From the IMG/VR virus record IMGVR_UViG_3300042934_000252, positions 1-36,539 of that record: a stretch of 36,539 bases of DNA; one strand, 5' to 3'. The notes beneath the pieces were generated by a model that ran no database searches, was not told the origin of the DNA, and saw only the letters and a program-made list of their open reading frames with translations. This DNA comes from a virus. Positions 27,120 through 35,230 of the stretch are shown here, in pieces. The position numbers and the translations under genes were made by a program. Numbering within the stretch: position 1 is the first letter of the stretch; each line of letters opens with the position of its first letter.

Positions 27120-28759
27120 GATTGCCTCATCTGGAACTCAAGAGTGCGCGCTGCTGCACGCCCAATCTGCTCCTCGTCCATACCTGGCTGGGGGTACACG
27201 TTCACCTCGACAGAACTGGACGGTCCTGTGCCGGCGCCGCTGATGTCCGGGTCGACCGAAGCACCACGGGGAAGCCGCAGCAGCTCGGGGCCGTTCTCTC
27301 CGACGATGACAGTCCCGGAGCGGGTGATCGTGCCACCCTCAGCGAGCATCGGGATCTTCGGGAGGTCCAACCCCCACGTCTGACCACCGATGATCGGCAC
27401 CCAGTCAGGAATCGTCACACTGAGCTGATTCAGTGCCTCGATCGCACCGTTGATGAGCGCAATGATCCCGTTGATGGGAGCCTTCGCAACCCCGACAATC
27501 CCAGCGAAAACTGTGCCGAGGAAGTCAACCATCCCCTGCCACATCGACTCCCACACACCGGTAATCGTCTCCAGCACCTTGCCGATGATGGCGCTCACGA
27601 AACCAAGCGCCGTCTCGATGCCCTGGACGATGTTGTTCCAGATGTCAGCGAGGAAGTTGCCGAAGCCTTCCCATACGTCGTTCCACCAGCCAACGAACCC
27701 CTCTGTGACGGTGGTGACCCACTCGAGGAATCCCGCCCAGATGTCGGAGATGAACTTCACCACCGTGTCCCAGTTCATAACCAGAGCGACGATGCCCGCG
27801 ATGAGCAGACCGATAGCGATCACGATGCCGGCGATGGCCAGACCGATGGGGGTAACCGAAGCCGCCCACATCGCAACACTGAGCGCAATGAACGCTGCCG
27901 CGAGGATGCCCACACCCACCGCGAGGAGCGGCATGATGCCCTCGTTGTCCTGAATCCAGGTGAACACCGTGCCGAGAACGTCGACAATCCCCATGATCGC
28001 GGGCATGAGCGCTTCCACAGCGACCGCGGCCGTGTTCTCCCACGCGTTGCCGAGCTTGTTCAGGTTGCCCGTCAGTGTTGCGCCGGTCGCCTCAGCCATA
28101 CCGCCATAGGTGCCCTCAAGCGAATCGAGGATGACAGACTGAGCGCCCGCCTTGTCCCCCACAGCCGTGAAGCTATCAATGAGCTTCTGCTGCTCGTCGT
28201 CGAGGATCACACCGGCACGCTTCAACAGCCCCGCAGCCTCAGCCGGCTCAGCGAGCGCCTTACCCAACGCCTCACCAACACCCGAAACATCCTTACCGGC
28301 CGCGCCCATATCGTTGATCGCGCCCACGGCACGCTCAAAGTTCCCCTGACTCACATCACCGAACTTCAGGACACTGTTACCGGCCTCCTGCAACGCCTCT
28401 TCCGAGATGCCGGAGACCTGCGACAGTGCAAGCGTGTAATCCTCCACCCACGAGGTAGAGAACGCCGCGCCCGTGTTAGCGATGAGCTGATCCGTCTGAG
28501 CGCTGATCTGCTCACCGAACTTCAACTCATCCATGCCCGTCTGAAACACCTTGACGATGCCCGCGCCCAATGCGGCCGCGCCCGCGGTGATCGCCACCTT
28601 CGCGCCCGTCGTGAACCGACCACCGCTGCGCTTACCAGCCTCCTCGGCGGCAGAGTCGATCTGACCGTCACCGAAGCCCCTCTTAGCTTCAGCGGCAACC
28701 CCGTCCATTGATGGGACGAGGCTGAAATATGCTGTTGCGAGCTCAACGCCTGCGGCCAT
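27116..28759 (-). CDS. Tape measure protein
   Basis: This 547-residue protein begins with a TP901-type helical region (V-P-S-M-D-G-V-A-A-E-A-K-R-G-F-G), has a long helical middle and two hydrophobic blocks near 280-330 (L-L-A-V-G-V-G-I-L-A-A-A-F-I-A-L). It ends with V-G-E-N-G-P-E-L-L-R-L-P-R-G-A, common at tape measure C-termini. It sets tail length and guides DNA into the cell. At about 0.15 nm per residue the tail would be about 80 nm, fairly short for a siphovirus. It overlaps the chaperone gene by 17 bases. Confidence 0.9.
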   Translation of the reverse strand: MAAGVELATAYFSLVPSMDGVAAEAKRGFGDGQIDSAAEEAGKRSGGRFTTGAKVAITAGAAALGAGIVKVFQTGMDELKFGEQISAQTDQLIANTGAAFSTSWVEDYTLALSQVSGISEEALQEAGNSVLKFGDVSQGNFERAVGAINDMGAAGKDVSGVGEALGKALAEPAEAAGLLKRAGVILDDEQQKLIDSFTAVGDKAGAQSVILDSLEGTYGGMAEATGATLTGNLNKLGNAWENTAAVAVEALMPAIMGIVDVLGTVFTWIQDNEGIMPLLAVGVGILAAAFIALSVAMWAASVTPIGLAIAGIVIAIGLLIAGIVALVMNWDTVVKFISDIWAGFLEWVTTVTEGFVGWWNDVWEGFGNFLADIWNNIVQGIETALGFVSAIIGKVLETITGVWESMWQGMVDFLGTVFAGIVGVAKAPINGIIALINGAIEALNQLSVTIPDWVPIIGGQTWGLDLPKIPMLAEGGTITRSGTVIVGENGPELLRLPRGASVDPDISGAGTGPSSSVEVNVYPQPGMDEEQIGRAAARTLEFQMRQS

Positions 28760-29449
28760 TCTTAGCCTCCAACCAAGACTTCACATCGGACATATCGCGG
28801 GCCGTACCCATTGATCCGGTACGTGCCACACCGCGCCCGAGGTCACGGATCTCATCGGGGCTCAACTTGCGCGCCTGCGTCTTCGGCTTCGGCCGAGGCA
28901 GGGGCTTAGGCTTGCCACCCTTGCCGCCCGCACGCTGCCAATTCGCCGCGCGCACGCTATCGGCCACGATCGCCAACAGCTGCTCCGTATCGGTCCACAC
29001 ATGCCCATAAACGGCACGGAACAGAACCGACGTCGGGTCAGCGAACTTCGCGATGAGCAACAGATCACGCCACGACAACGCCTCAGAGCCAAGCCATTCC
29101 AGCCGCAGCCCGAGGACGATCAGATGAAACTCAACGGCCTCCTCGAACTCGCGAACGAACTCTAGGAGGCCGAGGATTCCCCCACGCTGATGCCGGAATC
29201 GTCACGGTACGCCTGCACGAGCCCCTGGAACTGCTCACTGTCAAGAGTGCGAACCGCGTCCCGCACCGGCCCCTCCGGGAAGGGGAGCAGCATCTTCACC
29301 GACTCCGAAACCTCCGGGTCCGCCAGCTTCTCAGCAGTCCCCACAGGGAGGAACTTCAGCTTGGGGATGACATGCTCCACGCCATCAACCTCGAACTTGA
29401 ACTTGTTCTGATCCTTCGACGCATTCGAAGGGGGAACCTGATACACCAT
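28743..29449 (-). CDS. Tail assembly chaperone fusion by -1 frameshift (G-T type)
   Basis: The full product is made by reading from 29449 and shifting -1 at GGGGGAA (29177-29183), giving about 235 residues. After the slip the frame continues G-G-I-L-G-L-L-E-F-V-R-E-F-E-E-A-V, then L-S-W-R-D-L-L-L-I-A-K-F-A-D, and ends at 28743. The extension has a basic Lys/Pro linker. Such G/G-T proteins bind the tape measure and recruit major tail protein. No start codon is needed for the second part, although a TTG exists at 29078. Confidence 0.82.
29162..29449 (-). CDS. Tail assembly chaperone (short form)
   Basis: This is the unshifted product of 95 residues. It begins M-V-Y-Q-V-P-P-S-N-A-S-K-D-Q-N-K-F and has the small beta N-terminus and acidic helical tail of such chaperones. 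Most ribosomes stop here; a fraction shift to give the longer protein. The conserved ratio of the two forms matters for tail assembly in the lambda-type system. Confidence 0.8.
   Translation of the reverse strand: MVYQVPPSNASKDQNKFKFEVDGVEHVIPKLKFLPVGTAEKLADPEVSESVKMLLPFPEGPVRDAVRTLDSEQFQGLVQAYRDDSGISVGESSAS
29177..29183 (-). other. -1 ribosomal slippery site GGGGGAA
   Basis: In the zero frame the codons are GTG-GGG-GAA. Both tRNAs can slip back one base, to GGG and GGA. The zero-frame stop TAG follows 12 bases later and the -1 frame stays open for 144 codons. Other phages use this heptamer in tail chaperone genes. Confidence 0.82.
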
Positions 29450-29487
29450 TAGCCGTCACCTTTTCTGCCGTCACCTGGGGTACTGCT

Positions 29488-29526
29488 GGGGTGGGTGGCG
29501 TGACGGCGAAGTTCTCCACCCACCCC
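29488..29526 (-). terminator. 11-bp hairpin after the major tail gene
   Basis: GGGGTGGGTGG (29488-29498) and CCACCCACCCC (29516-29526) pair perfectly. It lies between the major tail gene and the chaperone gene. No U-run follows on minus, so it could stabilise the major tail mRNA or lower downstream expression. Two copies of GTGACGGC lie beside it before the chaperone start. Confidence 0.5.
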
Positions 29527-29536
29527 ATGTCTTTGG

Positions 29537-30085
29537 TTAGGCGCCCACGTCCTCGAGGAACCAGTACGCCTTGTTGCCGGCCTCGTCGGGGTAGGCCGAG
29601 ATGGTGATCGGGAACCCGATGGGCTCACCGTCCACGAACGTGATGTCGTCGGTGTTCGTGATCTGCGCGACCGGGAGGTAGACGCGGATCGCGGAGTCCC
29701 CGTCGAGGAGCTCGAAGACGTAAGACCGTCGCGGCAGTTCGGTGCCGTTGACGGAGACCGTCGTGACACCAGTGACCGTCGCCACGTTGTCGGCACCGAA
29801 ATACTCAGCGAGAACCGCGGGGGACGTCTCGATCAGCGTCAGCGAGTACGAAAGCGCGTCGGAAGTCTTCATCACCCGCACCTCGTCACCACCCCAGGCG
29901 ACCATCGTCTCCGTCTCGATCCCCTTCGTCTGGGTCACGCCCTCTTCCGAGACGTACCCAAGCGATGCGAAACCGACATCAAGCGCAGTGGCAGCGTCAT
30001 CCGGGGCGACAGCCGCAAGCGCACCCGCGTACACGCCACCCGTAGACTTCGGCTTGCCAACGCGCACGTTTGCAGCAGTAGGCAT
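29537..30085 (-). CDS. Major tail protein
   Basis: The 182-residue protein reads M-P-T-A-A-N-V-R-V-G-K-P-K-S-T-G-G-V-Y-A and G-Y-V-S-E-E-G-V-T-Q-T-K-G, a pattern of phage tail-tube subunits. It is predicted to be all beta with a Gly/Asp-rich end. It would stack as rings to form the tail tube. Its place before the chaperones is canonical. GGGAG precedes the ATG. Confidence 0.87.
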   Translation of the reverse strand: MPTAANVRVGKPKSTGGVYAGALAAVAPDDAATALDVGFASLGYVSEEGVTQTKGIETETMVAWGGDEVRVMKTSDALSYSLTLIETSPAVLAEYFGADNVATVTGVTTVSVNGTELPRRSYVFELLDGDSAIRVYLPVAQITNTDDITFVDGEPIGFPITISAYPDEAGNKAYWFLEDVGA

Positions 30086-30133
30086 ATCAACTCCCTTATG
30101 GATGAATCGCCGTCACCTTTTGAGGGATGGGTT

Positions 30134-30514
30134 CTAGATGGCGGTGCCGCGAACCCCAACGGACACCAGGCCCGTGTACCTGGCCTGCTGAGTAGCAGGG
30201 TCAGGAAGATTGACCGGGCCAGTCGGATTGATAGGCCCGTAGAACTGGACACCGTCGACAACATCGACGGCACGTAGGTATGCGCGGACGCGCTGCGCGA
30301 GATCCTGCGCGGCCGGCCCGGTTGCCGCCCACGCCTCGAACGTGATGAGTGCTTCATCGGTGACGAGCCCAGTGGTGAACCCGCCCGTGCGGACGATCCG
30401 CACGAACGTCTCAGGGCGAGGAGAAGGAACCTTCGTAGACACCGGCTCCGCAAGCAGCCCGTTCAGGTACCCGACCAGCAGCGCCTCAACATCGGGGAAC
30501 TTGATCGCTTCCAT
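30134..30514 (-). CDS. Tail terminator/completion protein
   Basis: The 126-residue protein begins M-E-A-I-K-F-P-D-V-E-A-L-L-V-G-Y-L and contains R-P-E-T-F-V-R-I-V-R-T-G-G, the form of siphovirus tail terminators that cap the tail tube. It precedes the major tail gene, as in related phages. Confidence 0.75.
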   Translation of the reverse strand: MEAIKFPDVEALLVGYLNGLLAEPVSTKVPSPRPETFVRIVRTGGFTTGLVTDEALITFEAWAATGPAAQDLAQRVRAYLRAVDVVDGVQFYGPINPTGPVNLPDPATQQARYTGLVSVGVRGTAI

Positions 30515-30774
30515 TACTGCCGCCCCGCATCCAACGCTCGTGTCAACGTGCGCGACTGCGCCTCGGCTTCACGCGCCTCGTTAGTGACCGTCCGAACCCG
30601 GACAACCGGTGTCCCGCGACGGCCCGCCTGACGCGGTGTAAGTTCCGCCTCCACGCCATCCCCCGCAGCGGCGGCGATAGCCTCACCACGGGCCAACAGC
30701 GCCTCACCAACAGCGGCCTGACGCTGGAACTCCCAGTAGCCCTTGATGACGTGAAACTTCCACTTGACGTTCAC
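30514..30774 (-). CDS. Head-tail connector/tail completion protein, 86 aa
   Basis: The protein begins M-N-V-K-W-K-F-H-V-I-K-G-Y-W-E-F-Q and continues as Ala-rich helix and basic strands (R-R-G-T-P-V-V-R-V-R-T). It resembles the small HK97-gp10-like proteins of the neck module. Positional evidence is strong, sequence evidence moderate. Confidence 0.68.
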   Translation of the reverse strand: MNVKWKFHVIKGYWEFQRQAAVGEALLARGEAIAAAAGDGVEAELTPRQAGRRGTPVVRVRTVTNEAREAEAQSRTLTRALDAGRQ

Positions 30775-31106
30775 CCGATCACCGCCCGCAGTGTCGCCAC
30801 ATTCGCGGCACGGTCAGCGTCCGTGGGGTGCACGAACTGGCGGGTGACACCTTCCACCTCGTACAGCACGCCTCGAGCGGTCACCCGGTCCCGCGCGCCG
30901 AAGACAACAGTCGACGGAAGGTAGAGCGTCGGGGACGTGTCCACCCGGTCGCGGCCCGGTTCCCGCGGCTCCGAGGTTGCCCCCGGGTCGAACGCATACA
31001 CGCCCACCGACACCGCATCGCCCCACGACTCCACGGGGTTCCCATGCGCGTCCGACTCGCCCTCAACGAACGCCGCGTGAGACACATACTCCGAGATAGC
31101 CCTCAC
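30771..31106 (-). CDS. Head-closure (stopper) protein
   Basis: The 111-residue protein contains strands such as V-G-V-Y-A-F-D-P-G-A-T-S-E and L-Y-L-P-S-T-V-V-F-G-A-R-D-R-V-T, then Y-E-V-E-G-V-T-R-Q-F. This matches the head-tail stopper family, which seals the portal. It overlaps the adaptor gene by ATGA/GTGA geometry. Confidence 0.75.
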   Translation of the reverse strand: MRAISEYVSHAAFVEGESDAHGNPVESWGDAVSVGVYAFDPGATSEPREPGRDRVDTSPTLYLPSTVVFGARDRVTARGVLYEVEGVTRQFVHPTDADRAANVATLRAVIG

Positions 31107-31675
31107 GGGGACTGCACCCAGACAGTCGGCACCTTCACCCGGTAAGAGCGAGCAAGCGCAACGTCATCCGGTGAAAGCCGAGCAGAACCGCCCTGCGCCC
31201 ACCCCGCATAGGTGAACTGGTCCGAGAACGGCCCCGTGGTCACGCCACGCTGCGACACCCCAGTCGCCGCGTAGGGGTCGACGGAGAGCACCTGACGGGC
31301 CGCGTCCGCGACCGCCAGACGCACCAGATCCGGCGCCTTAGCACTGCCGTGTTCATACTCGACCGTGACGAACTCATTCGAGGCCATGTCGACCGTCAGC
31401 CACGAACCCGCAGCGGTGTACTCGACTTCCACGGCATCGTCGTCAACGACTGACACAACCTCCACGAGCGGCACCTGTGGCAGGTACACCCTGCCGGCGT
31501 TCACCTTCAGCCGCACCGTGGACGAACCCGCCGTGAACCGCTGGCCAGACTCGCGCCTGAACAGTTCCGAGAGCTTGTCGAGGATCGCATCGACCCGAGC
31601 CACCTCGTCGGCGGTCAAGCTGCGACCAAAGCTGGCCTCGACATCATCCTGTGATGCCAGTTTTACAACTGCCAT
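31103..31675 (-). CDS. Head-tail adaptor protein
   Basis: The 190-residue protein begins M-A-V-V-K-L-A-S-Q-D-D-V-E-A-S-F-G-R and has a helical core (A-R-V-D-A-I-L-D-K-L-S-E-L), then beta segments with V-P-L-V-E-V-V-S-V. This is the gp6/HK97-type adaptor pattern. It would sit beneath the portal. GGAGG lies four bases before the start. Confidence 0.78.
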   Translation of the reverse strand: MAVVKLASQDDVEASFGRSLTADEVARVDAILDKLSELFRRESGQRFTAGSSTVRLKVNAGRVYLPQVPLVEVVSVVDDDAVEVEYTAAGSWLTVDMASNEFVTVEYEHGSAKAPDLVRLAVADAARQVLSVDPYAATGVSQRGVTTGPFSDQFTYAGWAQGGSARLSPDDVALARSYRVKVPTVWVQSP

Positions 31676-31706
31676 GACGCCTCCGAGAGTTGTGACGGGC
31701 TGGGGA

Positions 31707-31734
31707 GGGGGTGACGGCCGGAGCCGCCACCCCC
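31707..31734 (-). terminator. 11-bp hairpin after the major capsid gene
   Basis: On minus, GGGGGTGGCGG pairs with CCGTCACCCCC around CTCCGG, with one G-U pair. It starts six bases after the capsid stop. No U-run follows. It probably stabilises the capsid transcript or reduces downstream expression. Confidence 0.5.
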
Positions 31735-31740
31735 GATGAC

Positions 31741-32556
31741 TTACGCCGAGACGTAGTGCTGGACAGCGGTGGCGCGGAGAACCTTCGCACCGTAGACGTG
31801 CAGACCGTCGATCTGGTCACCGAACGCGTCGAGCGCCGGGTTTGCGCGCTGCTGGACGAGCTGCTCAGCGAACGCCACGGCACGACCCCAGTAGCCGATG
31901 AAGACCGGCTTCGAGGTGTTCACCAGCGACGCGGAGGGGGTCTCCACGACGGTGAAGCCGCGGTAGCGACCGATGACACCGTTGCGGATCGTCTCGTCCG
32001 AGCCCGACTCGTTCGCCTTGAACAGCGACGTGGACGAATCCATGAGGTACGCCGCCGCCTCCGGGTTGACAGCCAGGAAGCGTCCAGCGGACGGCACCTT
32101 GGCCTTGACCAGCGCGGTACGGATGTTCTTCACCGCAGTGTCAGCGAGTGCTGCCGTGGTGACAGCGGTCGTGCCGGCCGAGGTGCCACCCGACAGCATG
32201 GTCGTGAGCACGAAGTCCTCAGCCGTGTCCGCGAGGCCAGCGCCGGCGTCAGCCTGGAACTGGTCGAACGAACCCGCAGCCTGAACACGGTTCACGTCAT
32301 CCACGAGGTACGCGTAGTAGCGCTTCTGGTCGATGGTGAGCGACTGGCTCGAGTCGGTGAGCGCCTGACGGGTGATCGAACCCGCGTAGGTACCGATCGT
32401 CGGCTGAGTGAAACCGGTGATCTTGACGATTTCACCGCCGTTCTTGATGTCACCCTCGTAGTCGCGGTTCAGCGTCGGGATGACGAACGTGTTCTGGTGC
32501 AGGTTCTCGAGGAGAGACGCGTGCCAGATCGTGGGGATGTAGTTGGTGATCGCCAT
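31741..32556 (-). CDS. Major capsid protein
   Basis: The 271-residue protein begins M-A-I-T-N-Y-I-P-T-I-W-H-A-S-L-L-E-N-L and contains the P22/HK97-fold features of actinophage capsids: E-I-V-K-I-T-G-F, an alpha-helical spine near 95-130 and R-F-L-A-V-N-P-E-A-A-A-Y-L. It forms the icosahedral shell around the scaffold. GGAGGG lies before the start. Its size is normal for this subgroup. Confidence 0.88.
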   Translation of the reverse strand: MAITNYIPTIWHASLLENLHQNTFVIPTLNRDYEGDIKNGGEIVKITGFTQPTIGTYAGSITRQALTDSSQSLTIDQKRYYAYLVDDVNRVQAAGSFDQFQADAGAGLADTAEDFVLTTMLSGGTSAGTTAVTTAALADTAVKNIRTALVKAKVPSAGRFLAVNPEAAAYLMDSSTSLFKANESGSDETIRNGVIGRYRGFTVVETPSASLVNTSKPVFIGYWGRAVAFAEQLVQQRANPALDAFGDQIDGLHVYGAKVLRATAVQHYVSA

Positions 32557-32573
32557 TAGGGATCACCCTCCTT

Positions 32574-33113
32574 TCAAGAGTTGCCGAGAAGGGAGTCCAG
32601 CCGGCCTTCACGGCGGGCCTGGTTCACCTCTGCGGGAGAGAGTTTGCTGAGTTCGTCGAGTGACGTGATCTGCTTCGTCTGACCTGAGATCGGGACACCG
32701 ACAGCGCCCTGCCCGTCCGGTGACGGTGCGGTGGGCTGAGGCCCCTTGAACGCGAGAAGCGCGGTTGCGGCCTGCTCGAGGGCTTCTTCGGTTGAACCGT
32801 TGAGAAGCGCCTCGGGGACGCCGTGCTTCGCCGCAATGGATGCGCGGAGACGAGCAGCTTCCGCTGCAACGAGGGCCTGTTCGGCACGCTCTGCGCGCTC
32901 TACAAGCTTCTGCTGCTCGGTCTTCTGGGCTTCCTCGAACTCGTCAAAGCGTTTCGCCTTGTCCGCGTTCTCTTTCGCCCGCTGCTCGTTCTTCCGTGCG
33001 AGCGCCTTCCACTTCTCCGCCTCTGCGGCGGGGTCCGGCGCATCTGTCGGGGTAGGCGTGTCGACCGTTTCAGCCGGCGCCACTTCAACGACAGGTTCAA
33101 TCTCTTCAGGCAT
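32574..33113 (-). CDS. Capsid scaffolding protein
   Basis: The 179-residue protein has an acidic N-terminus (M-P-E-E-I-E-P-V-V-E-V-A-P-A-E-T), a long highly charged coiled coil (K-W-K-A-L-A-R-K-N-E-Q-R-A-K-E-N-A) and a basic-polar C-terminal helix. This is the standard phage scaffold. ATG 33113 is used because the terminator lies just upstream of it, so the longer 191-residue reading is unlikely. Confidence 0.85.
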   Translation of the reverse strand: MPEEIEPVVEVAPAETVDTPTPTDAPDPAAEAEKWKALARKNEQRAKENADKAKRFDEFEEAQKTEQQKLVERAERAEQALVAAEAARLRASIAAKHGVPEALLNGSTEEALEQAATALLAFKGPQPTAPSPDGQGAVGVPISGQTKQITSLDELSKLSPAEVNQARREGRLDSLLGNS

Positions 33114-33142
33114 TGCAGATCCCCGTTTCGGGCATAGAAAGA

Positions 33143-33163
33143 GCCCCACCGTTGCGGCAGGGC
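33143..33163 (-). terminator. Intrinsic terminator between MuF-like and scaffold genes
   Basis: On minus, GCCCTGCCG pairs over nine positions (two G-U) with CGGTGGGGC around CAA, followed by TCTTTCT. It lies 30 bases before the scaffold start. CCCAC/GTGGG (33167-33180) forms a smaller stem just before it. It suggests partial termination or a new promoter for scaffold and capsid genes. Confidence 0.65.
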
Positions 33164-33185
33164 CAACCCACGGAAGTGGGAAGTG

Positions 33186-33893
33186 TTAGAAGTCGTCCTG
33201 GGTGGTGAAGTTGTCGCCAGCCCAGGCGAGCGTCGGGCCGTACTCGCCGTGCTCGTGCACAGCGGTCTCGCGGGCGCCGTCCACCGGTTCAGCGGCACGC
33301 CCGAAGCCATTCGGGATCACGCCGCAATCGCAGCCGGGATGGATCGGCATCAGGTCGCCCCGGTAGTAAGTCCGGTCAGCGGCTACCGTGCAGAGCTCGC
33401 AGTCCTCCGTGCCAGACAGCACGCGAGAGAACGACTTGAACCCCGAGCTGCCGATGGATGCCGCGGCCTGCCTGTTGCGCGCCTGCTGAATGTCCGTAGA
33501 CGCCAGCGACACAAGCCGGGTGAGCCCCTGCGCCTTCGCGTCCGTGAACGAAACGCCGTTCGACAGGGCCGTGTATAGCGTCACGGCAGGGCGCCGGTAC
33601 ACATCCACCGCAGGGACACCGCGATAGGCCGTCACAGAGGCGTCTACAGCGCCCGGAAGGGCAACCCCAGCCGCGTCAGCAAGCGCCCGCAGGTATGCGA
33701 CCGTCAGAGACGCTGCGCGAGTCTGCCCAGCCGCCACGACAGGGACGACAAGCCTCACCAGCCGGTCAACATCGTCATCCCGGTAGTCAGGCATTCCGTT
33801 CCACGATGCTGTGGCGAACTGGACCACCCGCGAGCGAACATCAGCGACCGCCCTCGCGTATCCGAGGATGATCCGGTCACTGGGTGTCGGCAT
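33186..33893 (-). CDS. MuF-like capsid morphogenesis protein
   Basis: The 235-residue protein has a helical N-terminal two thirds and, near the end, C-E-L-C-T-V-A-A-D-R-T-Y-Y-R-G-D-L-M-P-I-H-P-G-C-D-C. That Cys/His pattern is the signature of Mu gpF-like minor head proteins, which attach inside the capsid near the portal. It overlaps the portal gene by 17 bases. Confidence 0.83.
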   Translation of the reverse strand: MPTPSDRIILGYARAVADVRSRVVQFATASWNGMPDYRDDDVDRLVRLVVPVVAAGQTRAASLTVAYLRALADAAGVALPGAVDASVTAYRGVPAVDVYRRPAVTLYTALSNGVSFTDAKAQGLTRLVSLASTDIQQARNRQAAASIGSSGFKSFSRVLSGTEDCELCTVAADRTYYRGDLMPIHPGCDCGVIPNGFGRAAEPVDGARETAVHEHGEYGPTLAWAGDNFTTQDDF

Positions 33894-35220
33894 CCGCCCC
33901 GCCCGTCAACGTGAACGCCTGCAACTGCTCCGCCGCACGGTTCACCTCGTCCTCAGCGATAGCCGCCTGAGACATGCCGAGAATCTGTCGCTGAATCGTG
34001 CGGATCGCGAGAAGCCCGGAAGCCTGCGCTGCCGCCGCATACTTCTCCGAAAGAGTCACGTAAGCCGCGGGCTCGAACAGAACCTCCACGTCATCGACAT
34101 CCTTGATGCCTTCGATGCGGAGTGCGTACACGAGAGCCAGAGCAAGCGCCGGCTTGAACCGGTCCACCCGATCCTCAGCCTTCAGCACCAAGCCCTCGCG
34201 GGAGAACTGAGCGCCCTCCGCAGACTGGTTCGCACCGTCAGGCATCAGCATAGGGAGAGGTGTCTGAGTCACCGCGGCGAACGCGCGAAGATCCGCGTCC
34301 TCAGCCTGAAGCATCGCCATAATCCCAGCGGAACCGTCCGCGAGCTCACTGACCTTGACGCCCTCGGGGAGATCCCACAGCGCACCGGGCGAAGGCTCGA
34401 ACACCTGAGCCCAGTTCATCGCGTTACCGGCACCGTCAGTCTCAGGCAACCCGCCCTCAACCATGCGCTGTTTGAACGCCTGCATCGCCACCGTCGTAAG
34501 ACGCTGGAGCAGGTTGCGGTTGATGCGGTTCAGGATGTCAATGTGAGGCTCGAACTCGCCCACGCCACCCTTGTTCTCAAGCGCGAAGACAGGAACGTTG
34601 CCCGCGTAGGGCTGAGGTGCACCGATAGGAGTCCACGCGCCATCGGCGGCGCTCCGCCACGGCCGCATGTTCTGGTCATTGACCGGGCGGGCAAACTTCT
34701 GCCGCTCACCATTCGCCCAAACAAACGCGAAATCGAACCGCAGATCCTCATCACGCCACACCTTGATCGCCGCACGAGAAACCCACGGGCGCAGCGGGTC
34801 CGGTGCCGTCGTAACGTACTCCGGAGACTCCGCCGTGATGACCGCCTTACCGGCATCCTCACCCACGATCAGATACCCGACAGAGCATGTGAAAGCATCA
34901 CGAGCAGCATCAGGGAACACCACCGAAAGGCGGTTATCGCGGAAGATCCGACGCGCGGCAACCGTCGCCTCAGACACGTCATCGCCGCCGACCCGCACAC
35001 CGTTCGGCACAAACCGATCAGTCAACGCCTCAACCACGAGAAGCCCAAACGACGTCCGAGCCTCACGCTGAAACCTCTGCCACGCCTCCCTGGTCGCCCG
35101 ATTCATCTCCGGCAGTGGTGCATCGCCCGTCACATACGACATCAGCAGATCGAAACGGGCACGCCGGTCATCGAGCCGCTTAGCCAATACCGGGAGCCAT
35201 TCAGCAGGCGTAACAGCCAT
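33877..35220 (-). CDS. Portal protein
   Basis: The 447-residue protein matches SPP1 gp6-type portals: M-A-V-T-P-A-E-W-L-P-V-L-A, N-R-I-N-R-N-L-L-Q-R-L near 255, P-L-P-M-L-M-P-D-G near 320 and a C-terminal helical crown (A-L-A-L-V-Y-A-L-R). It forms a dodecamer ring through which DNA enters. It follows the terminase gene, 10 bases away. Confidence 0.9.
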   Translation of the reverse strand: MAVTPAEWLPVLAKRLDDRRARFDLLMSYVTGDAPLPEMNRATREAWQRFQREARTSFGLLVVEALTDRFVPNGVRVGGDDVSEATVAARRIFRDNRLSVVFPDAARDAFTCSVGYLIVGEDAGKAVITAESPEYVTTAPDPLRPWVSRAAIKVWRDEDLRFDFAFVWANGERQKFARPVNDQNMRPWRSAADGAWTPIGAPQPYAGNVPVFALENKGGVGEFEPHIDILNRINRNLLQRLTTVAMQAFKQRMVEGGLPETDGAGNAMNWAQVFEPSPGALWDLPEGVKVSELADGSAGIMAMLQAEDADLRAFAAVTQTPLPMLMPDGANQSAEGAQFSREGLVLKAEDRVDRFKPALALALVYALRIEGIKDVDDVEVLFEPAAYVTLSEKYAAAAQASGLLAIRTIQRQILGMSQAAIAEDEVNRAAEQLQAFTLTGGADADTQ

Positions 35221-35230
35221 GCAAACCCCC

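Noticed and set aside
27122-28711. Plus-strand open frame of 529 codons opposite the tape measure gene
   Set aside because: Antisense shadow caused by high G+C codon structure; the minus-strand tape measure is clear.
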